The notes under the pieces are model-generated. The model did no database searches. It worked only from the letters and a program-made list of their open reading frames with translations, and was not told where the DNA came from. Positions 17,746-26,560 of a stretch of DNA of 64,000 nucleotides are shown here, in pieces; position 1 is the stretch's first letter, and each line of letters begins with the position of its first letter. The stretch is from positions 186,001 to 250,000 of the forward strand of contig FOUN01000003.1 of NCBI GenBank assembly GCA_900114885.1, in the 5' to 3' direction. Origin of the DNA: Psychrobacillus psychrodurans. GTDB lineage: Bacteria > Bacillota > Bacilli > Bacillales_A > Planococcaceae. A program made the translations under genes and the position numbers.

Positions 17746-17772
17746 AGATAGGGGGCCTTCCCCTATTTTAAA
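17746..17772 (+). terminator. Hairpin after narK
   Basis: ATAGGGG pairs with CCCCTAT around a GCCTT loop, with TTTTAAATTT after it. It also resembles the GGG/CCC NreC palindromes but the position fits a terminator better. Confidence 0.65.
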
Positions 17773-17798
17773 TTTAAATATGCTTTTTACTCAGTATA

Positions 17799-17916
17799 TG
17801 TCTAGCTCCAGCGCCTAGCCCCTCGAGTCGCATTAGGATTTTAGAAAAGGCAAAGAACGCCTTTACGTAAAGACCTTCCAGCGATAGTCGGGGCTTACAT
17901 TGGCGCTTGCGCTTTT
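17799..17916. repeat. Bacillaceae intergenic repeat (AGCTCCAGCGCC ... GGCGCTTGCGCTTTT), copy 1
   Basis: The block opens with TGTCTAGCTCCAGCGCC and CCTCGAGTCGC and closes with TTGGCGCTTGCGCTTTT. The ends AGCGCC and GGCGCT are inverted complements, so the whole block can fold. A shorter copy is at 26465-26554. I know this type of block from many Bacillus-group intergenic regions. It ends 19 bases before moeB, close to its ribosome site. Confidence 0.75.
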
Positions 17917-17935
17917 CTTAAAAGGAAGTGTTTTA

Positions 17936-18955
17936 ATGGAATCGCGATATTCAAGACAACTATTATTTAAACATATAGGAACAACTGGTCAAAAACATTT
18001 AAGTGATGCAAAAGTGGCGGTTATTGGTTGTGGAGCACTTGGTTCTGCAATTGCTGAAACATTGGTGAGAGCAGGAGTTGGTACAATTCATATAGTTGAT
18101 CGTGATTATGTAGAGTTATCAAATATTCAAAGACAACAACTTTTTACAGAGGAAGATGCTGTGGAAATGCTTCCAAAAGTAGTTGCGGCTGAGAAAAGAT
18201 TAAAATCGATTAACTCCAATATAGTTTTGCACACTTACTTACAAAACGTAGATTATACGCAAATAGAGTATTTAGCTGCTAGAGTAGATGTAATTATGGA
18301 CGCCACCGATAACTTTGAAACAAGACAGCTGATCAATGATGCAGCATACAAACATAATATACCGTGGATTTATGGAGCGTGCGTTGGTAGCTCTGGTGTT
18401 ATATTTCCCTTTATACCGAAACAAACAGCGTGTTTCAGATGTCTGCTACCAGTCTTGCCAACTGTCAACGAAACCTGTGATACCGTTGGAATAATCTCTC
18501 CTGCAGTTCAAATTACGGCAGCTACACAATGTACAGAAGCTCTTAAACTATTGACTGGAAATGATGGAGCTATTCGTTCAAAGGTGCATCATTTTGACTG
18601 TTGGAATAACACGTTTTTAGATATTGGTATTTCGAAGCTTAAAAAAGAAACTTGTGAAACATGTGGTGAACATGCTACATATCCATCTCTAGAAAGAGAT
18701 CAGCAATCACAATATGCTGTGTTATGTGGAAGAGATGCGGTTCAAGTTTTACCAAGTCCAGGTAGGAAAGTTACGTTACAAGACGCAGAAAAATTAACAA
18801 AAAGTATTAATGCATTCAAGAGAAGAACCCCTTACTTTGTAGAATTCCAACGAGAACAACATAGAATGGTACTATTCGCAGATGGAAGATTGCTAATACA
18901 CGGTATAAAAGATGTAAACCTAGGTAGAAGACTATATACAGAAATTTTCGGATAA
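17936..18955 (+). CDS. moeB: MoeB/ThiF-type adenylyltransferase activating MoaD
   Basis: A 339-residue E1-like enzyme. The ATP-binding loop GCGALGSAIAE is near residue 37, DRDYVELSNIQRQQL follows, and two CxxC pairs (CFRCLLP, CETCGEH) bind zinc. It adenylates the C-terminal Gly-Gly of MoaD so that sulfur can be added for molybdopterin synthesis. The C-terminal 80 residues do not form a complete rhodanese domain. ATG 17936 follows AAAGGAAG; the longer upstream frame runs into the repeat and is rejected. It could also serve thiamine synthesis, but the neighbours favour molybdopterin. Confidence 0.9.
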   Translation: MESRYSRQLLFKHIGTTGQKHLSDAKVAVIGCGALGSAIAETLVRAGVGTIHIVDRDYVELSNIQRQQLFTEEDAVEMLPKVVAAEKRLKSINSNIVLHTYLQNVDYTQIEYLAARVDVIMDATDNFETRQLINDAAYKHNIPWIYGACVGSSGVIFPFIPKQTACFRCLLPVLPTVNETCDTVGIISPAVQITAATQCTEALKLLTGNDGAIRSKVHHFDCWNNTFLDIGISKLKKETCETCGEHATYPSLERDQQSQYAVLCGRDAVQVLPSPGRKVTLQDAEKLTKSINAFKRRTPYFVEFQREQHRMVLFADGRLLIHGIKDVNLGRRLYTEIFG

Positions 18956-18974
18956 ATGATGGGGGACTAGTCAA

Positions 18975-19472
18975 TTGTCAACTCAATTTGCATTAAATCG
19001 TACTTTAAACATTGCAATATTAACAGTAAGCGACACTAGAACAGAGAAAACGGATAAAGGTGGATTACTAATTTCTCAATTATTTGAGCAGGCATCTGTA
19101 CATGTGGTAGAGAAGTTAATATGTAAGGATGAAATAAATGAAATTCAGGCTATACTCAAAATTTGGACAAGTAATGACAATATAGATGCCATAATTACAA
19201 CTGGTGGGACAGGTATTGCAAAAAGAGATTGTACTATTGAAGCGATATTACCAAGCTTTACTAAAGAGATTACTGGTTTTGGAGAACTTTTTCGTTTTCT
19301 AAGTTTTACGGAGGATGTTGGAACGAAAGCAATGCTTAGTCGTGCGGTTGCTGGAGTAGTAAATGATAAAGCTGTGTTTGTTCTTCCAGGATCTGTCGGA
19401 GCTATTAAGTTAGCGGTAAATAAGCTAATTGTTCCGGAGCTTGAACATATTGTATTCGAATTGACGAAATAA
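18975..19472 (+). CDS. moaB: MoaB, MogA-family molybdenum cofactor protein
   Basis: A 165-residue MoaB/MogA-fold protein with [14 protein letters not shown] near residue 18 and the signature [11 protein letters not shown] near 75. Family members adenylate molybdopterin before molybdenum insertion by MoeA. The start is TTG 18975 with GGGGGAC eight bases before; no ATG fits. It follows moeB by 19 bases and converges on moaC, the stop codons being ten bases apart. Confidence 0.92.
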   Translation: MSTQFALNRTLNIAILTVSDTRTEKTDKGGLLISQLFEQASVHVVEKLICKDEINEIQAILKIWTSNDNIDAIITTGGTGIAKRDCTIEAILPSFTKEITGFGELFRFLSFTEDVGTKAMLSRAVAGVVNDKAVFVLPGSVGAIKLAVNKLIVPELEHIVFELTK

Positions 19473-19502
19473 AAACGAGAAACTAGACACTAGTTTCCCG
19501 TT
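19473..19502. terminator. Bidirectional hairpin between moaB and moaC
   Basis: ACG-GAAACTA and TAGTTTC-CGT arms form a stem with one mismatch around a short loop. It overlaps the last codons of moaC and would serve both converging genes. Confidence 0.5.
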
Positions 19503-19971
19503 GATAATCGCCATTTTTGCCACCAGTTTTGGATACTAGCATAGTAGATCCGATAACCATATCTTTGCCACCCGCTTTACACATATCGTAAATAGTTAGG
19601 GCAGCAGCAGATGCCGCTACAAGGGCTTCCATTTCGACACCTGTTGAACCGATAGTTTTCACTTCGGATTGGATATTAATTACATTTTCTTCATTACTAG
19701 ACCATTCGAATGTAATATTTATTCCTGATAAGAAAATTGGATGACACATTGGTATCATAGTAGAAGTATTTTTTGCAGCCATTATACCTGCAACTTGTGC
19801 AACGGCAAATACATCTCCTTTTTTGTTAGTTCCATCGGTGATTTGGCTTTTAATAGTATCATTTACAGTGATAGAGGAAACGGCAACGGCAGTTCTAGTA
19901 GTTTCGTTTTTATCCGAAATATCTACCATCTTTGCTCGACCTTGTTCATTAAAGTGTGTAAGTTCTGACAT
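19483..19971 (-). CDS. moaC: MoaC, cyclic pyranopterin monophosphate synthase
   Basis: A 162-residue protein with [14 protein letters not shown] at the N-terminus, the active-site MCHPIFLSG in the middle and [18 protein letters not shown] and KTGGKNGD in the C-terminal half, all hallmarks of MoaC. It works with MoaA to turn GTP into cyclic pyranopterin monophosphate. It is the only cofactor gene here on the minus strand, divergent from moeA across 63 bases and convergent with moaB. It therefore needs its own promoter within that short gap. Confidence 0.97.
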   Translation of the reverse strand: MSELTHFNEQGRAKMVDISDKNETTRTAVAVSSITVNDTIKSQITDGTNKKGDVFAVAQVAGIMAAKNTSTMIPMCHPIFLSGINITFEWSSNEENVINIQSEVKTIGSTGVEMEALVAASAAALTIYDMCKAGGKDMVIGSTMLVSKTGGKNGDYQRETSV

Positions 19972-20034
19972 TATTTACATCCTTTCAAGTGGGATAAACA
20001 AATTATAGCATGTGTAGTAGAAGGAGTTGTTAAA

Positions 20035-21291
20035 ATGGTAGAAATCAGAAAACCAATTGCGGTAAGAGATGCTATAAAACGTGTAATGGACAAAGCGAAT
20101 GCATTGCCAATAATAGAAATTACTCTTGAAGAAAGTTATGGATACATTTTGGCAGAACCAATTATTGCAATGCATGATGTGCCTTCATTTAATAATTCGC
20201 CATATGATGGTTTTGCGATCCGTTCAGAGGATTCGATTGGTGCCAGTGGAGATAATCGAATTCATTTTAGAGTGATAGATCATATAGGTGCTGGACAAGT
20301 TTCTAAACATGCTCTTGGAAGGTATGAGGCAGTACGAATTATGACTGGCGCTCCTATTCCAGAAGGTGCAGATGCAGTTGTCATGTTAGAGCAAACAGTA
20401 GAAAGTGAAAACACTTTTACTATTCGCAAGCCATTTAAACAGCTTGAAAACATTTCTTTACAGGGTGAAGATTCGAAAAAGGGAGAAATGTTGATTCCAT
20501 TAGGTACTTTTATCCATCCTGGAACTATAGCGCTTTTAGCAACTTTTGGATATGCAAAAGTGAAGGTTAGAAAAAAACCGATTGTCGGTATTCTTTGCAC
20601 TGGGACAGAGCTTTTAAAGGTAGAAGATGAATTAGCACCAGGAAAAATTCGTAATAGCAATGGACCAATGATAGAAGCACAGTTAAAGAGAAGGGGTATT
20701 GAATCTCGTTACTATGGAACTCTTTCGGATGATTTAGAAAGCTGTTTCCAACTTGTAAAAAAAGTGTGGGAGGAGACTGACTGTGTCATAACTACTGGTG
20801 GAGTTTCAGTAGGTGATTTCGATCATTTACCAGAAATCTATCGTAGACTTCAGGCCGAGGTACTATTTAACAAAGTAGCTATGCGTCCTGGTAGTGTGAC
20901 AACTGCAGCATTTGCAGATGGTAAGTTACTGTTTGGACTGTCTGGTAATCCATCCGCTTGTTTTACGGGCTATGAATTGTTTGTAAAACCAGCTATTGAA
21001 AATATGATGCTAAATAATTGTCCCTATACTCCTCATATAAAGGCAAAATTGACAGAGGACTTTTTAAAGCCTAATCCATTCACTCGATTTGTTCGAAGTG
21101 TGTATAGGTTTGAGGGGAATGAAGCAATTATTACTCCCGCAGGTTTTAACAAATCTAACGCAGTGTCGTCGATTGCAAGAGGTAATGCGTTGATGGTGCT
21201 CCCAGGTGGCACCAGAAATTTTGTAGCAGGTGACATAGTAAATGTTCTATTATTGGGAAATGAAAATGGTGTTTCTTCATGGATGTCGTGA
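20035..21291 (+). CDS. moeA: MoeA, molybdopterin molybdenumtransferase
   Basis: A 418-residue protein with the MoeA signatures NNSPYDGFAIR, IMTGAPIPEGADAVV, GTELL, TTGGVSVGDFD and GLSGNPSACFTG. It inserts molybdenum into adenylated molybdopterin. ATG 20035 follows AGAAGGAG. It starts the main cofactor operon and overlaps mobB by 13 bases. Domain content and length are normal. Confidence 0.97.
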   Translation: MVEIRKPIAVRDAIKRVMDKANALPIIEITLEESYGYILAEPIIAMHDVPSFNNSPYDGFAIRSEDSIGASGDNRIHFRVIDHIGAGQVSKHALGRYEAVRIMTGAPIPEGADAVVMLEQTVESENTFTIRKPFKQLENISLQGEDSKKGEMLIPLGTFIHPGTIALLATFGYAKVKVRKKPIVGILCTGTELLKVEDELAPGKIRNSNGPMIEAQLKRRGIESRYYGTLSDDLESCFQLVKKVWEETDCVITTGGVSVGDFDHLPEIYRRLQAEVLFNKVAMRPGSVTTAAFADGKLLFGLSGNPSACFTGYELFVKPAIENMMLNNCPYTPHIKAKLTEDFLKPNPFTRFVRSVYRFEGNEAIITPAGFNKSNAVSSIARGNALMVLPGGTRNFVAGDIVNVLLLGNENGVSSWMS

Positions 21292-21800
21292 GTATTTTAC
21301 AAGTTGTAGGGTATAAAAATAGTAGAAAGACTACTTTAATAGATAATTGGGTTAAAGAACTTATTTCAACTGATAAAGTAGTTTCCGTTATCAAGCATCA
21401 TGGACATGCAAATGGTCTAAATCTTCCTAATAGCGAAACAGATAGTATGAAGTTTTTCCTTTCTGGAGCCACTTGCTCGATTGCTGTAGATGATCAAACG
21501 ATTCAAATGCATCAAGCAAAGAATAATTGGACGCTTCAGCAATTAGTACAAATAGCAAAAATCAGTGAACCCGAGGTTATCTTCATAGAAGGATACAAAC
21601 AGGAACATTATGAGAAAGTAGTTATTTTGAGAGATTCAAAGGATTGGGAGACACTTCAGTATCTGACGAATATCGTTTGTGTAATTGTACACGGTGACCT
21701 GAAAATAGAAAATTATCCAATGATACATATTGAAAATACAGTTCTATTAAAAGGATGGTTAATAGATTGGATTGGTGGAGATAAGCTTGAAATTATTTGA
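21279..21800 (+). CDS. mobB: MobB-like GTP-binding protein with an altered P-loop
   Basis: A 173-residue protein of the MobB family, a small GTPase-like partner of MobA in making the guanine-dinucleotide form of the cofactor. The P-loop reads GYKNSRKTT where the family has GYKNSGKTT: the last Walker A glycine is Arg (codon AGA, one base from GGA). The family's IKHHGH and FIEGYKQE segments are intact. The frame is complete and embedded in the operon, overlapping moeA and moaE, so it is not a plain pseudogene, but nucleotide binding may be lost or changed. Confidence 0.85.
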   Translation: MDVVSILQVVGYKNSRKTTLIDNWVKELISTDKVVSVIKHHGHANGLNLPNSETDSMKFFLSGATCSIAVDDQTIQMHQAKNNWTLQQLVQIAKISEPEVIFIEGYKQEHYEKVVILRDSKDWETLQYLTNIVCVIVHGDLKIENYPMIHIENTVLLKGWLIDWIGGDKLEII

Positions 21801-22233
21801 AATCGTAGAAACAGTGATTGACCCAGAACCATATAGAAAAGCGGTGCTACATGCATCTGCTGGAGCAGTAACAGTATTTACGGGTCATGTTCGGGAATGG
21901 ACTAAGGGAATAAGAACTATTTATTTGGCATATGAGGCATATATACCGATGGCGGAAAAAAAACTTGCTCAAATTGGGAAAGAAATTGAAGAACAATGGC
22001 CCAACACTAAAGTTGCTATAGCCCATCGAATTGGAAAATTGGAAATATCGGATATTGCAGTTGTTATCGCCGTCTCATCTCCTCATCGTAAGGTCGCCTA
22101 TGAGGCAAATGAATATGCAATTGAACGCATAAAAGAAATTGTACCAATATGGAAGAAAGAAATTTGGGAAAATGGTCAGGAATGGATAGGAGAACAAAAA
22201 CAGAAGCCAATAGTGGAAGGAGAGCTAAAATGA
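21787..22233 (+). CDS. moaE: MoaE, molybdopterin synthase large subunit
   Basis: A 148-residue protein with TVFTGHVREWTKG, LAYEAYIPMAEK, HRIGKLEISD and the lysine-rich C-terminal VPIWKKE. With MoaD it adds the dithiolene sulfurs to precursor Z. I choose the TTG at 21787, six bases after GGTGGAG, rather than the TTG at 21772. It overlaps both mobB and moaD (ATGA), so translation is coupled. Confidence 0.95.
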   Translation: MKLFEIVETVIDPEPYRKAVLHASAGAVTVFTGHVREWTKGIRTIYLAYEAYIPMAEKKLAQIGKEIEEQWPNTKVAIAHRIGKLEISDIAVVIAVSSPHRKVAYEANEYAIERIKEIVPIWKKEIWENGQEWIGEQKQKPIVEGELK

Positions 22234-22463
22234 TTACTGTATTGTATTTTGCAGGTTTGAAGGAAAAGACTGGATTAGATAAAGAACAGTTAATATTTTC
22301 GGGAAAAACTGTAAAACAATTATTAGAGGAACTTCAACGTAAGTATGAAGGACTATCAGATGGAATAATCCAGGTAGCTATCAATGAGGAATATGCTTTA
22401 CCAGAAGATATTATTGAAGAAAAAGACATAATTGCATTGATTCCTCCGGTTAGTGGTGGCTGA
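22230..22463 (+). CDS. moaD: MoaD, molybdopterin synthase sulfur carrier
   Basis: A 77-residue ubiquitin-like protein ending in PPVSGG; the terminal Gly-Gly is the site of adenylation by MoeB and thiocarboxylation. Start ATG 22230 overlaps the moaE stop and follows GGAAGGAGAG. The stop overlaps the mobA ATG by one base. Confidence 0.95.
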   Translation: MITVLYFAGLKEKTGLDKEQLIFSGKTVKQLLEELQRKYEGLSDGIIQVAINEEYALPEDIIEEKDIIALIPPVSGG

Positions 22464-23020
22464 TGAAAACAGTTGGGATTTTACTTGCTGGGGGAATGTC
22501 TAGGAGATTTGGTTCTCCCAAAGCGTTCGCAACATGGAACAATCAGTTTTTTTATAACTTGTCTTATGCTGCATTAGATAAAGTATGTGATGAAGTGATT
22601 ATTATTACGAGAGAAGAGTTATTGCCTTTATTTCCAAAGGATCTTTCCCTACTTATTGATGATCATAGGTTTTCTGGGGATGGACCATTAGCTGGTATCT
22701 TTACGGGTATGAACAACATAAAAGCTGATCAATTTGTAGTGCTTCCGTGTGATATGCCATTTATAACAAGTGAAGAGTTAAAACGGTTAATGCTTTATCG
22801 TTCTATTGGAGACATTAAAGCCGTAAAACAAGGAGAAATATTTCATCCGCTTGTAAGCATATGGAGTGGAAGTTTGAAAGAAAAAATATATCAAAGTTTA
22901 ATGAACAAAAATTTTAGTGTAATGCAGTTTATGTCAACTGTAAGTACAATGTGGATTCTTGCAAATCAGATTAGTGATAATCCAGCTTCTGTGTTCCAAA
23001 ATATAAATAAACCACTATGA
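22463..23020 (+). CDS. mobA: MobA, molybdenum cofactor guanylyltransferase
   Basis: A 185-residue nucleotidyltransferase with the signature [14 protein letters not shown] near residue 8 and [12 protein letters not shown] and LPCDMPF further on. It couples GMP to molybdopterin, producing the bis-MGD form that NarG requires. ATG 22463 overlaps the moaD stop. Confidence 0.95.
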   Translation: MKTVGILLAGGMSRRFGSPKAFATWNNQFFYNLSYAALDKVCDEVIIITREELLPLFPKDLSLLIDDHRFSGDGPLAGIFTGMNNIKADQFVVLPCDMPFITSEELKRLMLYRSIGDIKAVKQGEIFHPLVSIWSGSLKEKIYQSLMNKNFSVMQFMSTVSTMWILANQISDNPASVFQNINKPL

Positions 23021-23036
23021 AAAGGAAGTGAAATGT

Positions 23037-24053
23037 ATGTCGGTGAATATATTGCAAGATCGATTATATAGACCAATGAAAGATCTGCGAATTTCAGTAA
23101 CCGATCGCTGTAATTTCCGTTGTTCATATTGCATGCCTAAAGAAATTTTCGGTGATGATTATGTGTTTTTACCTCGAGAGGAACTATTAACGTTTGAAGA
23201 AATGGAAAGATTAGCAAAGATCTTTGAAAGTTTTGGTGTTAGAAAAATTCGATTAACTGGCGGAGAGCCGTTAATGCGAAGAAATATAGATGAACTGGTT
23301 AAAAAACTGCTCACTTTGGACAATATTAAAGACGTAGGTCTAACTACAAATGGAGTATTATTGAAGCAATATGGTCAAAAATTGAAAGATGCTGGATTAA
23401 CAAGACTCAATATAAGTCTTGATGCATTAGATGAAAACTTATTTGGAAATCTCAATGGAAGAGGGATTAAATCTTCTTTCATTTTAGAAAATATACAATT
23501 TGCACAGAATCTTGGCTTTGAAGTTAAAGTAAATATGGTCGTCCAAAAAAATGAGAACGATCAAGAGATTATTCCAATGGCTAAGTATTTTAAAGAACAA
23601 GGAATTACTCTTCGCTTTATTGAATTTATGGATGTTGGAAATGATAACGCCTGGAGTTTTGAAAAAGTAATAACAAAAAAACAAATTTTAACGATGCTAC
23701 AACAAGAATTTGATTTAGAGCCCGTAGATAAAGATTATTTTGGTGAAGTTGCTGAACGTTATCGATATGTAGGAACTGAATCTCAAGTAGGCTTTATCAC
23801 ATCAGTATCGGAATCTTTCTGCTCGTCTTGTACGAGAGCACGACTATCATCTGATGGAAAGTTTTACACATGCTTATTCGCTACAAATGGATTTGACTTA
23901 CGAGAACTCATACGAAATGGAGCAACAGATGATGAGTTATCAGATGCTATCAAGAATGTGTGGGAGCTTAGAACGGATCGGTATTCAGATGAAAGAACAG
24001 AAGAAACTGCTAAAAACCGTACAAAAATAAATATGTCTTATATTGGTGGATAA
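23037..24053 (+). CDS. moaA: MoaA, radical SAM GTP 3',8-cyclase
   Basis: A 338-residue radical-SAM enzyme: N-terminal CNFRCSYC (CX3CX2C) for the SAM-binding 4Fe-4S cluster, RLTGGEPL, and a C-terminal second-cluster motif CSSC with a later Cys in YTCLF. It ends in Gly-Gly, needed for activity in this family. It cyclises GTP in the first step of cofactor synthesis, with MoaC. I use ATG 23037, eight bases after AAGGAAG, not the GTG at 23028. Confidence 0.97.
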   Translation: MSVNILQDRLYRPMKDLRISVTDRCNFRCSYCMPKEIFGDDYVFLPREELLTFEEMERLAKIFESFGVRKIRLTGGEPLMRRNIDELVKKLLTLDNIKDVGLTTNGVLLKQYGQKLKDAGLTRLNISLDALDENLFGNLNGRGIKSSFILENIQFAQNLGFEVKVNMVVQKNENDQEIIPMAKYFKEQGITLRFIEFMDVGNDNAWSFEKVITKKQILTMLQQEFDLEPVDKDYFGEVAERYRYVGTESQVGFITSVSESFCSSCTRARLSSDGKFYTCLFATNGFDLRELIRNGATDDELSDAIKNVWELRTDRYSDERTEETAKNRTKINMSYIGG

Positions 24054-24068
24054 GAAAGGAGCATGAAA

Positions 24069-24485
24069 ATGACTAAACCCGGACCAGCATTGAAACAGTT
24101 GCATTCACACCATGCTATACATGAAGGAGGATTGTCAGGTGCCATACAAAAAACGAATAACTTTTTAGAATTATTGAGATCACGTGAGCTAGAAGCAGCA
24201 AATTTAGCTGCGGACGACCTATTAGATTACTGGGAAACAAGAGTTATTAGCCATGCAGATGCTGAGGAATCAGGATTCTACCAAGAAAAAGTGGAGGAGA
24301 ATCCGGCTTTAAGAGAAGTTGTTATAAAACTTGAAAGAGATCATGATTTACTCCGGATTATCTCTAAAGACATTAAGGAAATTCGAAACGAGCACGGTTT
24401 AAATGAGGCTGTAATCCAACGATTTTATGCACTTCTAACAGTCAACGAAATTCATAGTAGAGACGAAGAACGTCTTTTATTCTAA
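24069..24485 (+). CDS. Hemerythrin-like HHE protein at the end of the molybdenum operon
   Basis: A 138-residue helical protein with metal-ligand motifs HSHHAIHEGG, HADAEESGFY, LERDHDLL and HSRDEER, fitting the hemerythrin HHE family. It begins 15 bases after moaA and so is almost certainly co-transcribed. ATG 24069 is preferred to the ATG at 24063 because only the second is well spaced from AAAGGAG. The role is inferred: O2 or NO binding, or iron handling, linked to assembly of oxygen-sensitive MoaA or NarGH. Confidence 0.8.
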   Translation: MTKPGPALKQLHSHHAIHEGGLSGAIQKTNNFLELLRSRELEAANLAADDLLDYWETRVISHADAEESGFYQEKVEENPALREVVIKLERDHDLLRIISKDIKEIRNEHGLNEAVIQRFYALLTVNEIHSRDEERLLF

Positions 24486-24536
24486 TAGAAATTGGAACGA
24501 TAATAAATTATGGTTCGATGAAAAGGAGTTTAACAA

Positions 24537-26375
24537 ATGACTCGTAGAAATGACCCTTGTCCCTGTAATAGTGGGAAAAAATATAAAGCTTGTTGTTTAA
24601 AGAAAGAAAATATTATTTCAATAGATGAAGAACTAAATAAAGATTTAGAACAAGTGCTACTAAACTTTTTTCATGCTCACCCGACTAAAAAGGAAACAAA
24701 CGAAATTTATGAGTGGATTGGTGACAGAGAAGAATATTTATCAGATCGATTCGATAATGATAAAGTGAGTGCTATTATGGGAGATTGTTATTACTTCAAT
24801 CATCGTGTAGATATTTGGCAAATGCATTTAGAAAGAGAATCAGCCAAATCGAAAAGACCAAGAGTTCAAACTGTTTTAGAAGGTTGGATGAATCCTAATA
24901 TAATCCTTGGAACTATCTTGCAAATAAGTAATAATAGTGCGGAAGTTGTGGATGTATTTTCTGAAGAAAAGGTAATGATAGAAATTCCAAATCCATTCGA
25001 AGGTGGAGTGGGTGATTTTATTTTTGGGCATTTTCTATTAGATTCCAGGCAACAAGAACGATACTATAAATTATTAAATTCTTTAATCGTATTCCCTGCG
25101 AAAGATGAAGCACTTGTTGAACGTGTAAAGGCTTTATATACCAACAGCAAGAGTGAATCAGTACTTGATTTTTATAATAAGTATATTATTGAATGCTATG
25201 TAATTTTAGGAGATAAAGAAACTTCAATCGAGGAGCTCTTTAGTGAAGAAGAGCTGGAGCTTATTTCTATTTTACATAGTAGTCTAGTAGAAATGGATAC
25301 CAAGAGTGATAAGCTAATGTACATCTTTATCGAATATATTCAAAGAAAAGGTATTCCTAAGGGGATTAAAAAACCTACTGCGTTAGTGGCAGGGGTCTTG
25401 CAGTTTGGTATGCTAAATTCTATCATTTCTTATATCTGGACAAAGAAAGAAATCTCATCGTTTTTAGAAGTTTCAACTACTACGGCTAACAAATATGAAG
25501 AATTATTCAAGGAGTTTTATGAGCATGAAATTTCAAAAGAAGAACTAACTCAGAATACTGTATTTGCCTTTGAAGTTGGAACAGATGCAAATCTAGTAGA
25601 ATTTTCAAACTGGAAAATGGGTATGCATCTTAGCAAGGTTTCTATTAAAAATGAGAAAGAGATGAGTAGATATATAGATATTTATAAAGATAAAGAATTT
25701 AACCCTGTAAATGATAAAGAAGCTTCACAAAAGTATGCATATGAGGCGTATATTTCTAGGGATTTGATTGAACGGGAACGACTAACTTCACTTGCTTTTG
25801 AGCTCGATCCTCAAAATATTGATGCAATCTTGTTAAAAGTAGATAATGAACTGGAACGGTCTGTATTTTTTGAAGAAGCGATTAGCATTGGAGAAAAACA
25901 GTTTGATCCGAATTTTGAGTCCGTATGGGGATATTTACCGAACAGACCATATTTGAGAGCCCTGTTTAAATACGGATTATGGTGTTTTGAGCAGAAGATG
26001 TTCAAAGAAGCTTTTAATCTATTCAATAAAATTTTACAATTAAATCCATCGGACAATCAAGGGGTTCGCTATCCTTCAGTTGCGACACTAATCGCTTTAA
26101 ATAGATTAGAGGAAGCGGAAAGTTTAATGAGTCACTACCAGGATTCAGATAATGCGTTTTTTAGCTGGTTCCGTTGGGCAATGGAGAAAAAGAAAAGCTT
26201 TTTTTCTAAAGAAACACAGGACGCGTATGATTTGGCAAGCGAAGATAATGCTTACGTGGCAAATTATTATCGTATGAAAGCTCCCGCTTTAGCCTATCCA
26301 CATTCTATGGCTATCACGCCCGATAGTCCAGAAGAGGGAAAAGTAATTTGGACACTATTGCAGCCAATTATTTAG
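24537..26375 (+). CDS. Large SEC-C motif protein with C-terminal TPR-like helices
   Basis: A 612-residue protein. Residues 7-20 are a SEC-C zinc motif (PCPCNSGKKYKACC), here at the very N-terminus; in SecA the same motif is at the C-terminus and contacts SecB or ribosomes. The middle has no fold I recognise. The region of about 440-540 shows helical pairs resembling tetratricopeptide repeats (AFNLFNKILQLNPSDNQG). It follows the molybdenum operon in the same direction after 51 bases and ends in a strong terminator. Function unknown; a scaffold or stress role is possible. Confidence 0.7.
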   Translation: MTRRNDPCPCNSGKKYKACCLKKENIISIDEELNKDLEQVLLNFFHAHPTKKETNEIYEWIGDREEYLSDRFDNDKVSAIMGDCYYFNHRVDIWQMHLERESAKSKRPRVQTVLEGWMNPNIILGTILQISNNSAEVVDVFSEEKVMIEIPNPFEGGVGDFIFGHFLLDSRQQERYYKLLNSLIVFPAKDEALVERVKALYTNSKSESVLDFYNKYIIECYVILGDKETSIEELFSEEELELISILHSSLVEMDTKSDKLMYIFIEYIQRKGIPKGIKKPTALVAGVLQFGMLNSIISYIWTKKEISSFLEVSTTTANKYEELFKEFYEHEISKEELTQNTVFAFEVGTDANLVEFSNWKMGMHLSKVSIKNEKEMSRYIDIYKDKEFNPVNDKEASQKYAYEAYISRDLIERERLTSLAFELDPQNIDAILLKVDNELERSVFFEEAISIGEKQFDPNFESVWGYLPNRPYLRALFKYGLWCFEQKMFKEAFNLFNKILQLNPSDNQGVRYPSVATLIALNRLEEAESLMSHYQDSDNAFFSWFRWAMEKKKSFFSKETQDAYDLASEDNAYVANYYRMKAPALAYPHSMAITPDSPEEGKVIWTLLQPII

Positions 26376-26407
26376 ACCGATTGCACGTTGCAATCGGTCT
26401 TTTTTTA
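26376..26407 (+). terminator. Terminator after the SEC-C gene
   Basis: GACCGATTGCA pairs perfectly with TGCAATCGGTC around CGT, followed by seven T. It starts at the stop codon. Confidence 0.92.
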
Positions 26408-26464
26408 TACTTTAGGAAATTATGGAATTTTTGACATGTAGATAACTTTCTACAAGTGAATCTC

Positions 26465-26554
26465 TGTCCAGACTCCAGCGCATAGCCGCTCGAGTCGCTT
26501 CAGACTAGCGAATAAAGGCAAAGAACGGGGCTGACATAGGCGCTTGCGCTTTTG
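26465..26554. repeat. Bacillaceae intergenic repeat, copy 2
   Basis: Opens with TCCAGACTCCAGCGCATAGCC and CTCGAGTCGCTTC and ends AGGCGCTTGCGCTTTT, parallel to the copy at 17799-17916. About 28 bases of the middle are missing relative to copy 1. It abuts the 21-bp array that follows. Confidence 0.75.
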
Positions 26555-26560
26555 ATATAA

